Origin: Plutella xylostella
Lineage: Eukaryota > Arthropoda > Insecta > Lepidoptera > Plutellidae
Length of the DNA: 64,000 nucleotides
NCBI RefSeq assembly: GCF_932276165.1
Contig: NC_063983.1
Coordinates: 1,495,501-1,559,500, forward strand
Direction: 5' to 3'
Shown: positions 33,297 through 44,758 of the stretch, piece after piece
Layout: each line of letters opens with the position of its first letter
Numbering within the stretch: position 1 is the first letter of the stretch
Notes under the pieces: model-generated
The model's database searches: none
Told to the model about the DNA's origin: nothing
The model's input: the letters and a program-made list of their open reading frames with translations, nothing else
Position numbers and translations under genes: made by a program

Positions 33297-33926
33297 TGTG
33301 AGTATGGAGTAATGTTATAGAGTAGAGCGATGCAGTTGATACATAATTTATGAAAAATGAAAAAATGTTTATTTAACCAAAAATTTTACACAGGTTATCT
33401 TAATAAATATTATGAATATAAAACAGTTATAAATTATTTGGACCAGATTAAAAAAACTATGGTAGCTAGGGTTCTCACACTAGGCTAAGCCTGTGCCGTG
33501 AGTAACCAGTAGGCAGACTGTAACATTTGAGAACAGGTGGCTTGTTGTCAACATTTTGAGTAAGATTAGGGTGAAAGTAGTATATTGGTTAGCATTTAAG
33601 ATACAAATCATACGGTAGAAAATGAATAGTAAGTAAAAAACAAACTAAAATAACTTAAATAACTAAGTAAAATAAAATTTAAACATAACATAAAATCCGT
33701 CAATGGTTAACAAAAACAATGTAATTTTATATAATAGTATAAAATACCTATACGTATGTAGATCCTATGAAATAGGTAGAATATAAAGTTCTTTGTAAAA
33801 TAGTGTAGTGTTGAAATAGATACTAAGTAGAAAAATGAAAATATACATAAATATCAGTATATACATATAATATTAATAAATAAGTTGAAAATGTACAAAT
33901 ACAATAATATATTCTTATGTAGGTAA

Positions 33927-34624
33927 CTATTTAGGGATGCATATAATGTTTTCTGTTTCTTCGTAATCTAGAGTAAGTAGCCAGTTAAAAATAGTTATTT
34001 TTGCTTCTTTCTTATTGAGGTCTTTCAGGTTGCACTGTTTATATATTTTGTTGTATATATAGGGATGTAGGAAAGGTGCGAATCTTTGAGCGAAGACTGT
34101 TCTAGCGGTGATAGGAACTAATCTAAATACTCTTTGGCTTGTCATCTGGCTGTAGGTTGGCAAGTTCATAATTTGTTGGTGTTGGGAAAGTGATACTTGG
34201 AAGATAAATAGTTTTCTGATAGTTAGGACATTGATTTCTTTTTAAAGGGCTGTGGTAGGGTATCGAAAAGGTTTCTTAAGCATTACTTTTAAAATTGATC
34301 TTTGCGCTCTTTCTAACGCAATCATGTTAGTTTTATGTGAACCTCCCCAGCATCTAATGCAATATGAGAGTATTGATTGGCATAAACTGGTATATACTAG
34401 CTGCAAGGTATCTTTAGTCGCCGAATTCCTAAGTAAGCGCATGATGTTTATAAGTCTGCGTCCTCTGCCAGAGAGACTTTGAATTTGTTTTTGAAATGAA
34501 AGTCTGTCATCAATCATGATTCCTAAATATTTAATGGATTCAGCTTTATCTATGGTTGGACAAGAACAAGAGGTTGAGAGAGGTGAGACGTGATCACAGT
34601 TATGAATATGGATTGGGATGTTAA
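33927..34624 (-). pseudogene. LINE ORF2, C-terminal part, one nonsense codon
   Basis: Continues the frame of 39871-42140 after the LTR element. It includes IKYLGIMIDDRLSF, SLCQSILSYCIRCWGG and LERAQRSILKV. A single TAA at 34242-34244 stands where the related LINE at 30992-32247 has Tyr in ELYKS. Beyond it the same frame continues (LTIRKLFIF, FAQRFAPFLHPYIYNKI, FNWLLTLDYEETENI) to the proper stop at 33927. So this copy has one stop and no frameshift in this part. Confidence 0.8.
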
Positions 34625-34735
34625 TGTAGTGTGGCAACACCTTCCCTCCATACATAGGTACCTAATACGTACTTCATATTAATAATAAAGACCATTCGCA
34701 CATCAACCGTGTTCTTGATTGCTCGCCTCATTACA
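34625..34735 (+). repeat. 5' LTR (111 bp)
   Basis: Begins TGTAG and ends TTACA. Contains aataaa (in taataataaagacc), a possible polyadenylation signal. No difference from the 3' LTR was seen. Confidence 0.92.
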
Positions 34736-34750
34736 TGGCGACCGTGCCAG
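34736..34750 (+). promoter_or_regulatory. Primer binding site of the LTR element
   Basis: TGGCGACCGTGCCAG follows the LTR directly. This form is common in arthropod Ty3 and BEL elements. The tRNA was not assigned. Confidence 0.6.
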
Positions 34751-35004
34751 CCGGCCTGCCTCCGTGGCAGTGCCGGCGGACCGAAAAATAAAATAAATTA
34801 AAAACAAAGGACTTTTCAATTAAAAAAAAAAAGTAGTGTGAGTGATAATGATAGTAAAAATAAAATGAAAATGGACAATCAATATAATCTATAGGATTAA
34901 AATTCCAATAAATAATATAATCATGCTATTATAAGCAATGAAACTTGAAGAAAATAAACATGACAAACAAGTGGACAAAATAAAAATACAATTCTACAAA
35001 AAAA

Positions 35005-35215
35005 AAATATGGATGGCGCCGGGAGACAAATTGGCTGCTGAGGAGAAGGCGCTGGGAGTGTGCGAGTCGGGTAGCAGAGGACGTCCTCCGAGCTACAGCT
35101 GCGAGGCTGGAGGAGGATGCTGCTGCCTGGTGCTGCCCAGAGGGACGCGAGGAGCTGGACGCGCCCACAGTTGGACCCCCGCATGTTCTACCGCCGCGCC
35201 ACCCAGATGAGAAAT
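35005..35215. other. GC-rich island in the LTR element
   Basis: About 200 bp of GC-rich, codon-like sequence in an otherwise AT-rich interior. A 90-residue frame crosses it on plus and longer frames on minus, but none resembles gag or a host domain that I know. It may be captured host DNA or a structured leader. Confidence 0.4.
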
Positions 35216-38209
35216 TTATATTCTTTCGGACCATTACTTAGAAATTCAGGTTTACAAATTATTTAAATTCTTTTTTTTGGAGTTGATTTAAATTTGTTCA
35301 GTTAAATTCGTTAAATTTGTTAAGTTATTGTTGTCAAAATATAAGTAAAGTATTTTTGTAATTTTATGTAGAAGATGAATACATAAATATTTCAGTAAGA
35401 ATAAATAGTATTCGAATGCTTAAATAGTAATTCAGTTCTAAAGTATTAATATTAGTAATTCAGTTATAAATTGTTGCATGTTTATTTTCTTTGGGAAAAG
35501 AATACCTATGTAATTAGTTATTGACGCTTGTTGACGACTAGGTAATTTCATCAAGTAAATCTAGTAAAAATTATAAGAAAATCAAATACTTATCGTACGT
35601 GTCGATACTTATTGTCAATTGTTATATTACCTACATAATATTATATTTCATTTCAGGATATTTTATTTTACAGGTTTAGAGTACCTACCTACATGCAAAA
35701 TTTCATTTTTTCGAAAAAAAAAAAAGACTTTGGTTTGAATATCAAAAATAAAACTATTTTGATTTCTAAAAGATAAACATATTGATACCGATAAATAATA
35801 GAACTCATAAAATTAATACATATTTTAAAATGTTAATCATAGAAAATCTTACCTTATTTCTTATAATTTGTCCGAAAATATTTTTCAATCTAAAATGTCT
35901 AAATTCCGTCAAAGTACTATTCATATTTCAAAATTAAATTGCTAACCCTATCAAATAACATCTAATTAAATTATATACTTAAATAGGTAATTATAGATAC
36001 ATTTTTGTTTAAAAAATAAAATAATCCAAATTACAAATTCAATGCATTGTAAAATTTACTATTGTGAGTATGTAAGTGATTAATATCACTTAAATTCAAA
36101 ATATTCTTTGGTACTATAAAAACATTCCTTGACTAGCCATTTTTTTTAACCCATATTTAAATTAATTATTTGCATTTAAAAATTAAGCTGCTAAAAATTA
36201 AACTATAAAAATAAATTAACTAAATAATCCACCACAAGCCAGATATTGCTGAAAATTAATAAATAGTATGAAAGTAAATATATATATCAATAAATTCAGA
36301 CCTATTTTTTTTTTTAAATTGTGATGATAGTAAACCAATAAAATAATCATTACCTACAGCTTATAAAAAAAAAAAACCAAAAATAAAATAAAATATTATA
36401 TAATTATTATTAAAGATTTAAATTAATAAAAATAGAATATATGGTATTTTTCTTGTATCAAAATCGCATTCATAAAGAGATTTATATTATGTCACAGTTT
36501 CGTAACGCTAAAACCGATAATATTTTTCCCATTTATCCCATCATCTTATACTTATATCCCATAGAAAAGATAGCACTAGATGTATCATAACTATTCTTAT
36601 AAAAACGTATCAAAGTTCAATTACAGATTTGGAGCGATGCATAGCTTTATTCTTTGAATCCATATAACAAAAACATACTTCTCACAAAAATGGTCACACG
36701 CTCAACAGATATCGTATTTCGATCCGCCGCACATGCAGTGAAGAATTTGATGATCCTGCATATTGGGAAATCATGTCATGTCACGATGCAACATTTAAGC
36801 TAAAGTTTAACAGGTCTAAATTTAAGTTATTATTTTTGAATTTCATTTTGTTAAGGAGATCATGCATTGGTAGTATAAAATAGAATCAGAAAACAGTAAA
36901 CAGAAATATGCAGTAGTCAAAAAATTTATGCGTGAGATAATTAAATAAAATATACAAATAAAAACTGATGATAATAATACTGTTACAGTCAGAGAGTTAA
37001 GTACAGTTAGAGTCAGAGAAACCTGACCACCTGTAAATTTTTTCATTAAATTAAAATAATTTAAGGATTCGGCATTTCTAAAAATAATATTAAAATATAT
37101 CTCAATAGTATAATGAAGTTCCAGTATCAACATAAATTTAAGTAAGTACCAACATATTATTCGAAATGTACTTACACTTCAGATAAATATATATTATAAT
37201 GAAACGTACCAGAATTAGATTAGGAAATATGATTTCGAAAAATAGTTACTGATTTTAAACATAGGTACCCATAAATAAAAATTATAAAGTTTGGAATGTA
37301 AAGAATAAAAATTATAGAAAATAAATATTTGATACGGTTACGTTAATATAATGGTTTAAAAAGAAAACAAAATCGTAATAAAAGAAAGAAGAGTAAAATA
37401 TAGAGTGTAAAGTTTATTTTGCGAGCAAAGACACGGCTGGATGTAGTATTAAAGATCTTTTTGTCGTTCCAAGAAATGATGATTAGGTACGAATCGTCTT
37501 GTCGTCGTCGTATGTAGATAAGCGAAGGGTATAGATGTCGATGTACAAGTATAAAGATTGTTTAGTACTCTTTTGAGACTAGGGATTGAAAAGTATTGTT
37601 AATTGAAGGAAGATGTATGAATTATGGTGAAAATGATTATGAGTAAGCAATGATAAAGAATATTAGGTAATGTATGAAGGTTCAGTAGCTCATAGTGCAC
37701 GTGAGAAATGTATGGTTGAGGATACTTTGGTCTCTAAGACGTTGATAAACAATTGGACTGATCACCCAAGCGTTAACAATATTTTATTGGCCGAAGGATT
37801 CTAAAGGACATGAGTAATATAAAGAAGGTAATACGAGTAAGGGACATACAGAGCGCAATTACCAAGATAATTAGCGATTACGTATGGTCAGAGGACTTAT
37901 AAAAATAAAAAGTAAATAGCAAAGTCATCGAAGGTACATATGGTAGGGTACAACAAGGTGTCACGTCCTTATTTCTGATCATAGTGCGGTCGAGAACCCT
38001 CCGTGAAGAATTTTGGAATTGCCTAAGAGTAGAGCTAGTTTAAATGTGCCCTTGTAATATTTATGGAATATGTGTTTTTTATATTATAATTATTATAGAG
38101 TCGACTCTCGTTGTTTTGCGTACCCTACAGATAAATATATAAATAAATAATGAAGACCAGGCCTGGCCCACCAAAGAGTGGAAATAATTATATGTACCTT
38201 TTCGTAAAT

Positions 38210-38510
38210 GTGTATGTGTGAAATGAAATAAAGTATAAATAAATAATAAAAGATGACTTTAAAAATAAAAGAAACTGAATGAAGAAAAGTATACGCAAAT
38301 AAATGAAATAAAGTATAAATAAATAAAGATGATTTTGAAAATAAAAGAATATGAATGATGAAATACATACGCAAAATAAATGAAATATTTTGAAAATAAA
38401 AGATTAAATGAATGATGATAAATATACGCAAATAAATGAAATGAAGTATAGATAAATAAAGATGATTTTGAAAGTAAAAGAAATAATGAAATAAAGTATA
38501 GTAAATTACG
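38210..38510. repeat. Degenerate tandem repeats in the LTR element
   Basis: Three to four loose copies of 'aaatgaaataaagtataaataaataaagatgattttgaaaataaaagaa…gaatgatgaaa…tacgcaaataa', about 80-115 bp each. Non-coding; the long minus frame here is a by-product of the low T content on the plus strand. Confidence 0.6.
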
Positions 38511-39744
38511 AAATAAATATATATTTTTTTTTAATATAGAAAGAGAAAGAAATAAGGTTATAATGAATTGAATTAATAACTTACGTCAGTAAATTTAAAA
38601 AAAAAAAATTAGAAAGTTTTAATCATAATGTAGTAAATAAATCATATAAATGAATAATTTTCTTTAACAATTTTAAAGTACAATCAAGGACAAATCCTTC
38701 TATAATCATTAGATAATTTTGAATTTTAGTTGGACACAACTTGTGTTAAATGAGTTTCTTGTAGGGCAAGTACCTATGTACTGAGTTGAATTATATTGAA
38801 ACTAAATAACTATCATGAATATCGAAACATTTAATATTGTTTTTTTAAATAAATTACTATGATTTAGTTAGAGTAATACATTTTAAGGGTACCTATACAT
38901 ATACAGCTATACAGATGTAATAAAAATAAAAGATTTTTAAATAGAGATTTATTAAAGATTAATAAATACATTTATGTTTGGGTAATCAATTATCAACAAG
39001 CGAGTCGTCAACAATGCGTCAACATTACTTTATGTTATGATAAAATATATGTTAAGTTTTGAGGAAACTTATAATTGTACTTATTGTTTCATTTTATATT
39101 GTATTAATGTGTGTACTATCATAATAATAAATCTTTTCAGAATCAGAATTTGCAATAGGAAATTAATACGTAATATATTATGTTAATACTTGGTATTCAT
39201 TAAGATATCCGTAACTAAAATTGTATTAAAAAATAAATAAAACTAAAATATTAATAGTCCGGAAATTATATTATTCTTTGTTGGATATAAAGTGCACACT
39301 TAAATTCTTAATGTTAACTTTACGTGTTTAACCATGTAATCAATGAAAAAAAAAAAAGCTTTGATGTCAACGATGTGGTTTAATTTTTGTGTTCAGTACA
39401 AAAACACTTGCAATAACTTATTTCTATAAAATCAATTAAAATTTTAATGTTTATACATTTATATAGAGTTTGTACGTAACTAATAACATACCCGAGTTTT
39501 CATATTTTTTTAAATTAGGATTTTCCTGTATATAAAAAGATTCAAAATGTATTTTTTTTGTTTAAAAGCAACCAATTTTAAGTAATTTTGTGAACTTAAG
39601 TAGTAACATATTAGTAACCTTGAAGAAGAACGAAATTTAAATGTCTGATTATTCTGTATCTGTAATTACTTGTAAAAATCTATTTTAACAATTACCGACT
39701 CATATTAAAAATTGAAAAAATGTAATTATGTAACATTTTTTATT

Positions 39745-39759
39745 CGAAAAGGGGGAAGG
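39745..39759 (+). promoter_or_regulatory. Polypurine tract of the LTR element
   Basis: cgaaaagggggaagg immediately precedes the 3' LTR, the usual place for plus-strand priming. Confidence 0.75.
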
Positions 39760-39870
39760 TGTAGTGTGGCAACACCTTCCCTCCATACATAGGTACCTAA
39801 TACGTACTTCATATTAATAATAAAGACCATTCGCACATCAACCGTGTTCTTGATTGCTCGCCTCATTACA
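39760..39870 (+). repeat. 3' LTR (111 bp)
   Basis: Identical to 34625-34735 by direct comparison and followed by the TTAA duplication. Confidence 0.92.
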
Positions 39871-42140
39871 TTAAGGTCAAGTTGAGAAGCAGCAGTTTTA
39901 TGAAAGCAAAGATATTTGGTTTTGTCAGTGTTGAGGATAAGCAAATTTTTAGAGAGCCATTTAGATATTTCGGATAATCCTGTTGAAGTTCGTGTTAAAG
40001 CAGACTTCCAAGAAACACCGTTAAATATGATTGCAGTATCGTCTGCATAGCAAATGATGTCGGCCTCAACATTTGAAGGAAGAGCTGTCGAAATATCATT
40101 GAGATAGACTAGAAAGAGTGTAGGACCCAGTATACTGCCCTGTGGTACTCCGTATTTAATTTCCATGGGATTGCTGACAACTTCACCAATTTTCGTGACT
40201 TGTTCTCTGTCAGATAAATAGCTCGAAAACCAGTCTAAGGCCACGCCTCTGATACCAACATTTTGAAGTTTTTGTAGAAGAATTTTACTAGAAACGGTAT
40301 CAAAAGCTTTGGCCAAGTCAAGGAAGGCTCCTACGCAGCAGTTTCCTTTATCTAGATGTTGGGAGACAGAATTGATTAGGAGAGATACCGCATCTTCGGT
40401 TAATTTTCCATGACGGAAACCAAACTGAGTGTGAGAGAGAATATTGTGAGATTCCAAATATTTTACAAGTCTAAAGTTAACGATTTTTTCGAGTAGTTTT
40501 GATAGAACAGAGAGCAAAGAAATAGGCCTATAGTTAGAAGGGTTTTCTTTATTACCAGCTTTATGTGTTGGTGTAACAGCTGCCATTTTCCAGATCTTTG
40601 GGAATATTCCAGTTGAAAGGCTGAGATTGCAGATGTGTGCAAAGGGTTTCAATATGTAAGGGGCTAAATGTTTTATTAATGTGTTTTTGTGACCGTCAAG
40701 ACCAGGTGCACTGTCATTTTTAAGTTGTCTGATGTAGTCTAAGATTTCAGTTTCATCAGTAGGGAGCATGAAGAAGGAATGTGATGGTGTAATGTGTGAT
40801 TTGGCTAAATTAGCTAGGTTAATTTCGGTTTCATTTTGTTTTTCTAGGATATCGTTTGCTAACTTAGCCCCTATAGTAGTGAAGTACTCATTACATTTAT
40901 TAGCCGACTCTTTAGGGGTTGGGCAAGAGTTAAGTAGTTCGGTTGAAGAGGTGGCTTTGGATTTCGAGAAGTCACAAACTTCACGAATAGCATTCCAGAG
41001 TTTCTTTGTATCGTTCTTACCTTCTGATAATATTTTGTTTTCGTATTCTGTTTTAACTTTGTGTAAAATGTTATTGCAAAAATTCCGGTATCTATTATAA
41101 ACGAGGCGCGTTTCAGTATCTTTCGGATACCGTCGACATTTAAGATGTAGTTTATCCCTATTCTTCATGCATCTTATTAAGCCAGGTGTGATCCAGGGTT
41201 TCATGGTGTGTTGTGATTTAGCCATTGTTATTTTTTGTGTGTGTTTAGTGATGGAATCGTTAAGTGTTGTTGTAAATATGTTGAGAGCCGCAGTTACATC
41301 TGTTTGTGATATCACTTCAGACCAATCAGTATTTTTAAGATCGGCTGCAACTTCAGAATAATTTACTTTACTTATTTGCCTTTGTTGTGGTTTGGTACGG
41401 GACAGGGTCTTAAGAGCTACTAAACAAAGATCATGATCTGTTACAGATGTTTTACAGACAATTCCTACAGTTTCGTATTTTGTATTTAAACAAATATGAT
41501 CAAGACATGACTTTTGTCTAGTAGGTAGTGTTATAGCCGGAACAAGGCCGTGCTCAGCAAGTGTACACAGGTATTCGTCTTTACGGTTATCATCTGATTC
41601 TGCTAAAATATTTATGTTAATATCTCCCGCTATAACAATATTCGGTGTACTTTTGCATATATTTAGGATTCGTTCTAGATATTGAAGAAAATTATTAACA
41701 TTAGTATTAGAAGGAGAACGATACATTGCAATGACATCAATAAAATTTGAAATCTTAATTAACAGAACGTTAGCGTCTATAAATTCTGGTTCGGTGACTG
41801 TGGCACTAAGGGTGTTTTTAACATACACGATTACTCCACCGTTTTGGTTTGTGTATTTAGTGGTGTGGTAGTGTTGGTAACCATGAAGAGATCTTATAAC
41901 CGGATTTAAACCTAAACGGCATTCAGTAAGTATGATTATATCACAAGTGACATCCATTCGTTCTAATAGTATAATGAAATTATCAAAATTACAACTATGA
42001 CTTCTAATATTGAAAGTAATAATTTTTAGATCGTAGCTTTTATCTATAGATTTTGAAAATAGTTCAGGGGAGTCTATTGCGTGACAGGGGATTGCTATAG
42101 TGTTATCAATATCTTCAGTGATATTATCTAAGATGGCCAT
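39871..42140 (-). pseudogene. LINE ORF2, endonuclease and most of reverse transcriptase (interrupted)
   Basis: Starts at the ATG at 42140 (MAILDNITED). Endonuclease motifs: ITFNIRS, ILTECRL, NQNGGVIVYV, MYRSPS, VIAGDINI, LDHICL and VTDHDLCL. Reverse transcriptase motifs: DSAPGLDG, TPTHKAG, NYRPISLL, QFGFRHGKLTEDAV, FLDLAKAFDTV (motif A), PQGSILGPTLF (motif B), CYADDTAI (catalytic Y-A-D-D) and LNTDKTKYL. The LTR element cuts the gene at 39870, in the TTAA inside the codons for Leu-Asn, and the frame resumes at 34624. The 30 or so codons read beyond 39871 are LTR sequence. Relative of the LINE at 22681, with closely similar motifs. Confidence 0.87.
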
Positions 42141-42551
42141 TTGGTATAATTTTTTTCGCTGGGGTGAGTTTCTTTATAGGTGCTGTCACGCATTTTGATA
42201 TAATTATTTTGGTTTGTTAAAGAAAAATTAATATTCTGACAGATTTTTGGTGTAGGGTAGTTACCAGATAAAATTGTAATAATGTTTAATATAATAGTTA
42301 TAATATAATATGTAATAGTAGTGTTTCTTAAGAGGGTAGAGAGACGATATAAGTACTTATAAGATAAATATTTTAATAGCATAGAGTTAAAGATATTATT
42401 ATTATGTATACATAATGTAGGATTGCACACAGAAAATATAGTTAGCAGTTTTACAAAGTAACAAAACTTAAAGTGCTTTGAGTCACAACTAGGTAAACAC
42501 ATGTTTAGCTTATGACTATGAGATCTAGTATTATCACTTATGTTAAACGAC

Positions 42552-43577
42552 CTAAGTGGTCTTAGGATCACGAGGACGAGTAGAACCAAGAACTTGGTCA
42601 AGGTCATAAGTGTTTCGTATGAGTTTTGGGAACTTCTGGTCCTCTCTTCGGATATAAATGGACCCATTTTTGACCCAGCAGAATTTGAAACCGGACTGCT
42701 TTGATCTGTTTCGTGCTTCACGAAAAAGCTGCCTGTTTACTTTAGTGAGCCGCTCGTTGAAGTAAATTTTCCTGGCAGTACCTCCGAGGCCGATGTCGCC
42801 GGTGCTCAGGTTGCGGCGAACCTTTGAAGCGTGCAGGATCTCGTTGCGCTTGTTGTTGCGGAGCAGGCGCGCCACCACGGGGCGCGGCTCGGCGGCGGCG
42901 GCGGCGGCGTCGGGTTTGGACTTAGGACCGACGCGGGTCACGTGGTCTATATCGCTCACGGTAAGCTCAACTCCGATTTTTTGGGCTGATACAAGGACAG
43001 TGTGTGTCAGGTTTTCGTTGTCGAACTCTGTAATACCGCATATCTCTATCTCGTTGCGTAGAGAGAATTGCTCTTGGGTATTGAGTTGCTCTTGTAGTAA
43101 GTCAATCGTGTCATGAAGGGTGGAGATTTCTGCGTTCTGGCTCTTAAGATTGTTAAGATTTTCATTCATTTCTTGAGCGTTGCTTTCTAGCTTCTGGATT
43201 CGGCTTTCCCACGTGTTGACTAAAGTTGTGAGTGCTGATAATTGATCAGATACAGTTTTTTTGAAATTGGCGAAGTTATCAGTTTGAGCATTGAATTTTT
43301 CCTCCATAAATTCTTTCAGACTGGCTAAATCGGCATTGGTAATTGTACTCAAATTCGAAGACGCCAGTTGTTTTGGTTTTACAGGAATGACAGGACTGTT
43401 TGTCTTGTTTGAATCTTTGCACCCACAGCATTTCCATTTCTGTTTATTTATCGGACGGATTTTTTTAAAGTCTGCTTCCGTCAATCCATTACAGTAATAG
43501 TGGTAGGTTCCGTGGCAATTTGTGCATTTCAAAGATTCATCAGTCTTTACTGGTTTCATACAAGTGATACATTCCAT
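42552..43577 (-). CDS. LINE ORF1: PHD-finger, coiled-coil and FP25-like protein
   Basis: 341 residues. Residues 3-53 carry a PHD-type zinc finger (C-x2-C, C-x2-C, HYYC, then C-C-x-C). A coiled coil follows at about 85-170 (LESNAQEMNENLNNLKSQNAEIS). The FP25-like domain runs from about 175 to 335 (LRNEIEICGI, IDHVTRVGPKS, RPVVARLLR, IYFNERLT, SGFKFCWVKNGSIYIRRE). It is an RNA-binding partner of ORF2 in related LINEs. An alanine run (AAAAAAEPR) comes from a GCC-type repeat at 42895-42910. The frame is intact. It ends 411 bp before ORF2 starts. Confidence 0.83.
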   Translation of the reverse strand: MECITCMKPVKTDESLKCTNCHGTYHYYCNGLTEADFKKIRPINKQKWKCCGCKDSNKTNSPVIPVKPKQLASSNLSTITNADLASLKEFMEEKFNAQTDNFANFKKTVSDQLSALTTLVNTWESRIQKLESNAQEMNENLNNLKSQNAEISTLHDTIDLLQEQLNTQEQFSLRNEIEICGITEFDNENLTHTVLVSAQKIGVELTVSDIDHVTRVGPKSKPDAAAAAAEPRPVVARLLRNNKRNEILHASKVRRNLSTGDIGLGGTARKIYFNERLTKVNRQLFREARNRSKQSGFKFCWVKNGSIYIRREDQKFPKLIRNTYDLDQVLGSTRPRDPKTT

Positions 43578-43740
43578 GTTTAGCGATTACAGTAATGAAG
43601 TGCTCTCAAAATTACAAGTAGTGTCATCTATCGGCGAGACTTTGAACTATCGAAAGGTCGAATGTGCGCGTGAGAGTTGTCTCGATGGTCCGCTGCGAAA
43701 GTGGCGCTTATTCGGCGGCGAAAGTTGGCGTCCAATTTGA

Positions 43741-44135
43741 ATTTTGTAACGTATTTTTAGTTATTTTCTTATTAGGTATTGTAGATAGTAATTATTGTTT
43801 TTATTTGAATTAGTTATTGTTGAAATCACACTAGAACTCGCAACTGGACAGTATTTCACCGTAATCTCTTAATAATAACAAAGTAAAGTTGTTGTTAGGC
43901 GGGAAAACTGTTTTCATTGTTTATTGTTCAAAGTACTTACAGAATTACTGTGATAACACTTTCACTGATTGCTTTGAATCTAATTACACTAGTTCACTTT
44001 ACTTTGACACTATAGACTGGCTAATTTTAATATAATTGAATTTATAACACGGAGCGTTGTGAAACTACTTGTTTACGTAAAGACGCCACCTGGCGGAAAA
44101 AACACTATTATGGGAAAAGTATTTTGATTGCAAGG
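43741..44135. other. Junction between two LINEs, no gene seen
   Basis: AT-rich sequence that may include the rest of the 5' UTR of the antisense LINE. No terminal repeat, duplication or coding frame defines the boundary. Confidence 0.4.
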
Positions 44136-44144
44136 TATTTTTAG

Positions 44145-44702
44145 TTGTTGTTAAACCAAAATGTACTACTACAAAACCAGAACAAAGGGCTGGAGCTAAG
44201 AGTAGCTGTTCTAGAACAACGGTCACAGGATACTGATCAAAAGCTCCTGTCCAACTCATTGGAAATATCTGGAGTGCCAGCCATTCCCGAGCAAACACCT
44301 GCGAGTATTGCGGATAAAGTTGCCTCTAAATTAAATATAAAATCGAAGGACATCCAATCAGCCCGCAGACTACCAGGTCGACAGGATAAAACCGGCGGTA
44401 TTCTCGTTGAACTGCGTAACCAAATCGACCGTGACCAGTGGATCTTGGCTGCCAAGCAGCATGAGATCAAGGTGGGCGACCTGGGCATGCAGACCCCAAT
44501 CGAAGCTGCTGATAGTCGCATATTTATTCGTGAAGCCTTGACTATTAACATGAAAACCCTACTTTTCAATGCTAAACAACGGATGCGTGACTCATTCAAA
44601 TACATCTGGTGCAAGGATGGCCGTATATTAGTTCGCAAAACAGATAATAGCAAAGTCCAAGCTATCCGTTGTTTAGCTGATATCGATAGTTTGTTGAAAT
44701 AA
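44145..44702 (+). pseudogene. LINE ORF1, N-terminally truncated
   Basis: 185 readable residues. A remnant of the coiled coil (LELRVAVLEQRSQDTDQKLL) is followed by a complete FP25-like domain (NSLEISGVPAI, IQSARRLPGRQ, GGILVELRN, FKYIWCKDGRILVRK). No genuine start codon is present; the first Leu/TTG is only where the frame opens. The N-terminal zinc finger or coiled coil expected in the family is missing. Confidence 0.78.
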
Positions 44703-44758
44703 TACTAATATTTTAGTCATATCCACCGATTCTAATAAATACTTACCTTGTTAATAAA

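Larger units (their letters stand above)
34625..39870 (+). mobile_element. Non-coding LTR retrotransposon (LARD-like, 5246 bp)
   Basis: Identical 111-bp LTRs flank it, with a 4-bp target duplication TTAA (34621-34624 and 39871-39874). A primer-binding-site-like TGGCGACCGTGCCAG lies right after the left LTR, and a purine tract (aaaagggggaagg) right before the right LTR. The 5.0-kb interior is very AT-rich and has no gag or pol frame. LTRs this short with a long non-coding interior fit a large retrotransposon derivative mobilised in trans. Removing it plus one TTAA (5250 bp) restores the LINE frame. Identical LTRs suggest a recent insertion. Confidence 0.85.
32966..43740 (-). mobile_element. 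Antisense LINE (CR1/Jockey-type) hosting an LTR element
   Basis: The 3' tail (AAT repeats and poly-A signal, reading leftwards) is at 32966-32995. ORF2 and ORF1 read right to left. The 5' end is not defined and lies between 43578 and about 44060; 43740 is an estimate. The sequence on the right is not the missing half of TIL copy D, so a deletion or rearrangement accompanied insertion. ORF2 is interrupted by the LTR element at 34625-39870. Confidence 0.75.

Noticed and set aside
34921..35234. gag gene of the LTR element
   Set aside because: The frames arise from the GC-rich island and show no gag motifs such as a major homology region or a zinc knuckle.
38093..38431. Membrane protein gene (112 residues)
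   Set aside because: A phenylalanine/isoleucine-rich frame produced by AT-rich tandem repeats inside the LTR element.
42793..43116. Plus-strand gene rich in Arg and Ala
   Set aside because: Antisense to the FP25-like domain of LINE ORF1; the alanine run comes from a trinucleotide repeat.
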